This document shows positions 23,900 through 24,915 of a stretch of 24,915 nucleotides of DNA, in pieces (the first letter of the stretch is position 1; every line of letters starts with the position of its first letter). The stretch spans positions 1-24,915 of IMG/VR virus record IMGVR_UViG_3300005253_002504. One strand, written 5' to 3'. The notes beneath the pieces are model-generated. The model saw nothing but the letters and a program-made list of their open reading frames with translations, was not told where the DNA came from and ran no database searches. Source of the DNA: a virus. The position numbers were made by a program, and so were the translations under genes.

Positions 23900-24846
23900 A
23901 ATTTATCCTTAATAATATCGCGCTTACGCTCTAGATATATATCAGCGTCCTTGTAAAGGAATCTTACTATATCGTTCATAATACCATTACCACCATATTC
24001 TAAAACACCTATGCCATTATTAACTCGTATTGGCTTGGCTCTTTCTGTAAGATTACATTTTCTTTCAAGAATTGTACGATATACTGTAAGAAACTCTGAT
24101 GTGCCACGCAGGCCAAAATATAGCTGCTCAACAATACGCCCTTCTTTTAGTTTAGGGTAGAAAAAAGACCCATCACCATCAAAATAACCGCGCATGAAAT
24201 GGTGTGTTAATTCATGATTTACAAGCCATTCTGGAAATGTGTATATTTTTGATTTTCGTGGTACTACATTGAAACGCTCTAAATCTTTGCATAACTTATT
24301 AGAAGTGATTTTAATTTCACTCTTCCAACAGTCGTTCCAATTAGGATTTCGTTTGCTATTTTTTATAAGAATATCATGAATGGGATTTTCAGCACTAATA
24401 TTCTGTTTAAATTTTTGAATATGGTTTTTATCTTTTTGAGCTAAACCTATACTAAGCTCTAGAGTTTTGCGCCTATCTATAATTGCACCATCAGCCGCAA
24501 TAAATCCCGCCCAATAAAATGAATGCTGACTATCTTCTGAAAAGAAATTGTGATCACAATTATATCTAACTAACTTGTTACACAATCCATACTTAACTAA
24601 TAACCGTCTAGCCTTTTCATGTGACATATTAAAATGCCTGCCCGCTTCACGTACACTTTGAGTGTCCTTATAAACTTTTTCTAAATCATCTTTACTAATT
24701 TTACTAGTATTTCTTTCTAATTTATAATTAATTTTGTGCTTATCTAATTGGTAACGTATTTTGCCATGTGAACAGCCAAAATGCTTGGCTGTTTTTGTGA
24801 TTGTACCGTATTCGTGATATGCTTTTTCTAACTCTAACTTGTCCAT
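23896..24846 (-). CDS. LAGLIDADG homing endonuclease with two N-terminal HTH units
   Basis: The 316-aa protein has two helix-turn-helix units at the N-terminus (~12-36 with TKTAKHFGCSHGKIRYQL, and ~63-86 with SVREAGRHFNMSHEKARRLL). Two LAGLIDADG motifs follow: YWAGFIAADG (111-120, acidic D119) and FMRGYFDGDG (217-226, acidic D225). It is therefore a monomeric double-motif enzyme. A conserved-looking C-terminal block ends in a basic helix (LYKDADIYLERKRDIIKDKL). It resembles the plus-strand enzyme at 19783 in domain order and in the LYKD...ERK ending, so the two are probably related. It lies at the upstream end of this gene cluster and overlaps the next gene by ATGA. No clear Shine-Dalgarno precedes its ATG. 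Confidence 0.9.
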   Translation of the reverse strand: MDKLELEKAYHEYGTITKTAKHFGCSHGKIRYQLDKHKINYKLERNTSKISKDDLEKVYKDTQSVREAGRHFNMSHEKARRLLVKYGLCNKLVRYNCDHNFFSEDSQHSFYWAGFIAADGAIIDRRKTLELSIGLAQKDKNHIQKFKQNISAENPIHDILIKNSKRNPNWNDCWKSEIKITSNKLCKDLERFNVVPRKSKIYTFPEWLVNHELTHHFMRGYFDGDGSFFYPKLKEGRIVEQLYFGLRGTSEFLTVYRTILERKCNLTERAKPIRVNNGIGVLEYGGNGIMNDIVRFLYKDADIYLERKRDIIKDKL

Positions 24847-24867
24847 ACTTATGTATATAACAAGCTG

Positions 24868-24915
24868 TTAGTGTAATTGACGGGCTCTCTTAAGAAAGTT
24901 GTCATGCACTAGTAG
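24868..24915 (-). CDS. Possible 3' end of an upstream gene (partial)
   Basis: From the right edge one minus-strand frame is open for 15 codons (ending NFLKRARQLH) and then a TAA. It lies 21 bases before the LAGLIDADG start, as an upstream operon gene would. Fifteen residues cannot identify a product. A competing short frame from the ATG at 24905 encodes 18 residues and seems less likely. Confidence 0.3.
   Translation of the reverse strand, partial: LLVHDNFLKRARQLH

Noticed and set aside
24197-24217. HELTHH in the LAGLIDADG enzyme as a zincin motif
   Set aside because: It falls just before the second LAGLIDADG motif in a clear homing endonuclease, with no zincin context. The match to HExxH is coincidental.
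1-24915. Alternative genetic code or stop-codon recoding
   Set aside because: TAA, TAG and TGA all end well-defined genes at natural boundaries, and no structural gene is broken by in-frame stops.
1-24915. tRNA genes, insertion sequences or attachment sites
   Set aside because: I saw no cloverleaf-like sequence, transposase motif, terminal inverted repeats or flanking duplications when reading both strands. A covariance-model search would settle the tRNA question.

Overview
The window is a stretch of the virion-structure region of a large contractile-tailed bacteriophage (myovirus-type Caudoviricetes), probably from a metagenome. Nearly every gene is on the minus strand, packed with gaps of a few bases or with TAATG/ATGA stop-start overlaps. 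There are no ribosomal, tRNA or metabolic genes. TAA, TAG and TGA are all used as stops, so the code is standard. The host cannot be read from the sequence.

Layout, following transcription from right to left: a sliver of an unknown gene at the right edge; a two-motif LAGLIDADG homing endonuclease; a 173-aa unknown; a small DUF5661-like protein; an orphan helix-turn-helix fragment that looks like a homing-endonuclease remnant; an HExxH zincin-like protein; a 530-aa Fn3/Cys-knuckle/His-rich virion protein; a second LAGLIDADG endonuclease, the only real gene on the plus strand; a 1190-aa beta-helix tail spike; a small membrane protein; a 1767-aa beta-helix fibre; an HNH endonuclease; then the conserved tail block. 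That block is a neck/tail-terminator candidate, the tail sheath, a tube candidate, a GIY-YIG endonuclease, the tail assembly chaperone pair, the tape measure, a baseplate-type protein, and a partial structural gene running off the left edge.

The genes form one tail-building set. Sheath and tube make the contractile tail. The chaperone pair keeps the tape measure soluble and sets tail length. The spike, fibre and 530-aa protein are probably exposed adsorption or decoration parts. Four homing endonucleases plus one remnant sit in the gaps of this module, and most of them share the same style of helix-turn-helix DNA-binding units.

The strongest observations beyond routine annotation are these. 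(1) A complete dnaX-like -1 frameshift cassette joins the two tail chaperone frames: an internal Shine-Dalgarno, an A7 slip site, a stop codon and a hairpin. (2) A 9-bp hairpin buries the ribosome binding site and start codon of the GIY-YIG endonuclease. (3) The tripeptide DGY occurs about 17 times across five virion proteins with varied codons. (4) A radical-SAM-like segment is joined in frame to a phage structural ORF at the left edge. (5) The spike and the fibre, otherwise different, share a C-terminal end. No gene-free stretch exceeds about 110 bases.
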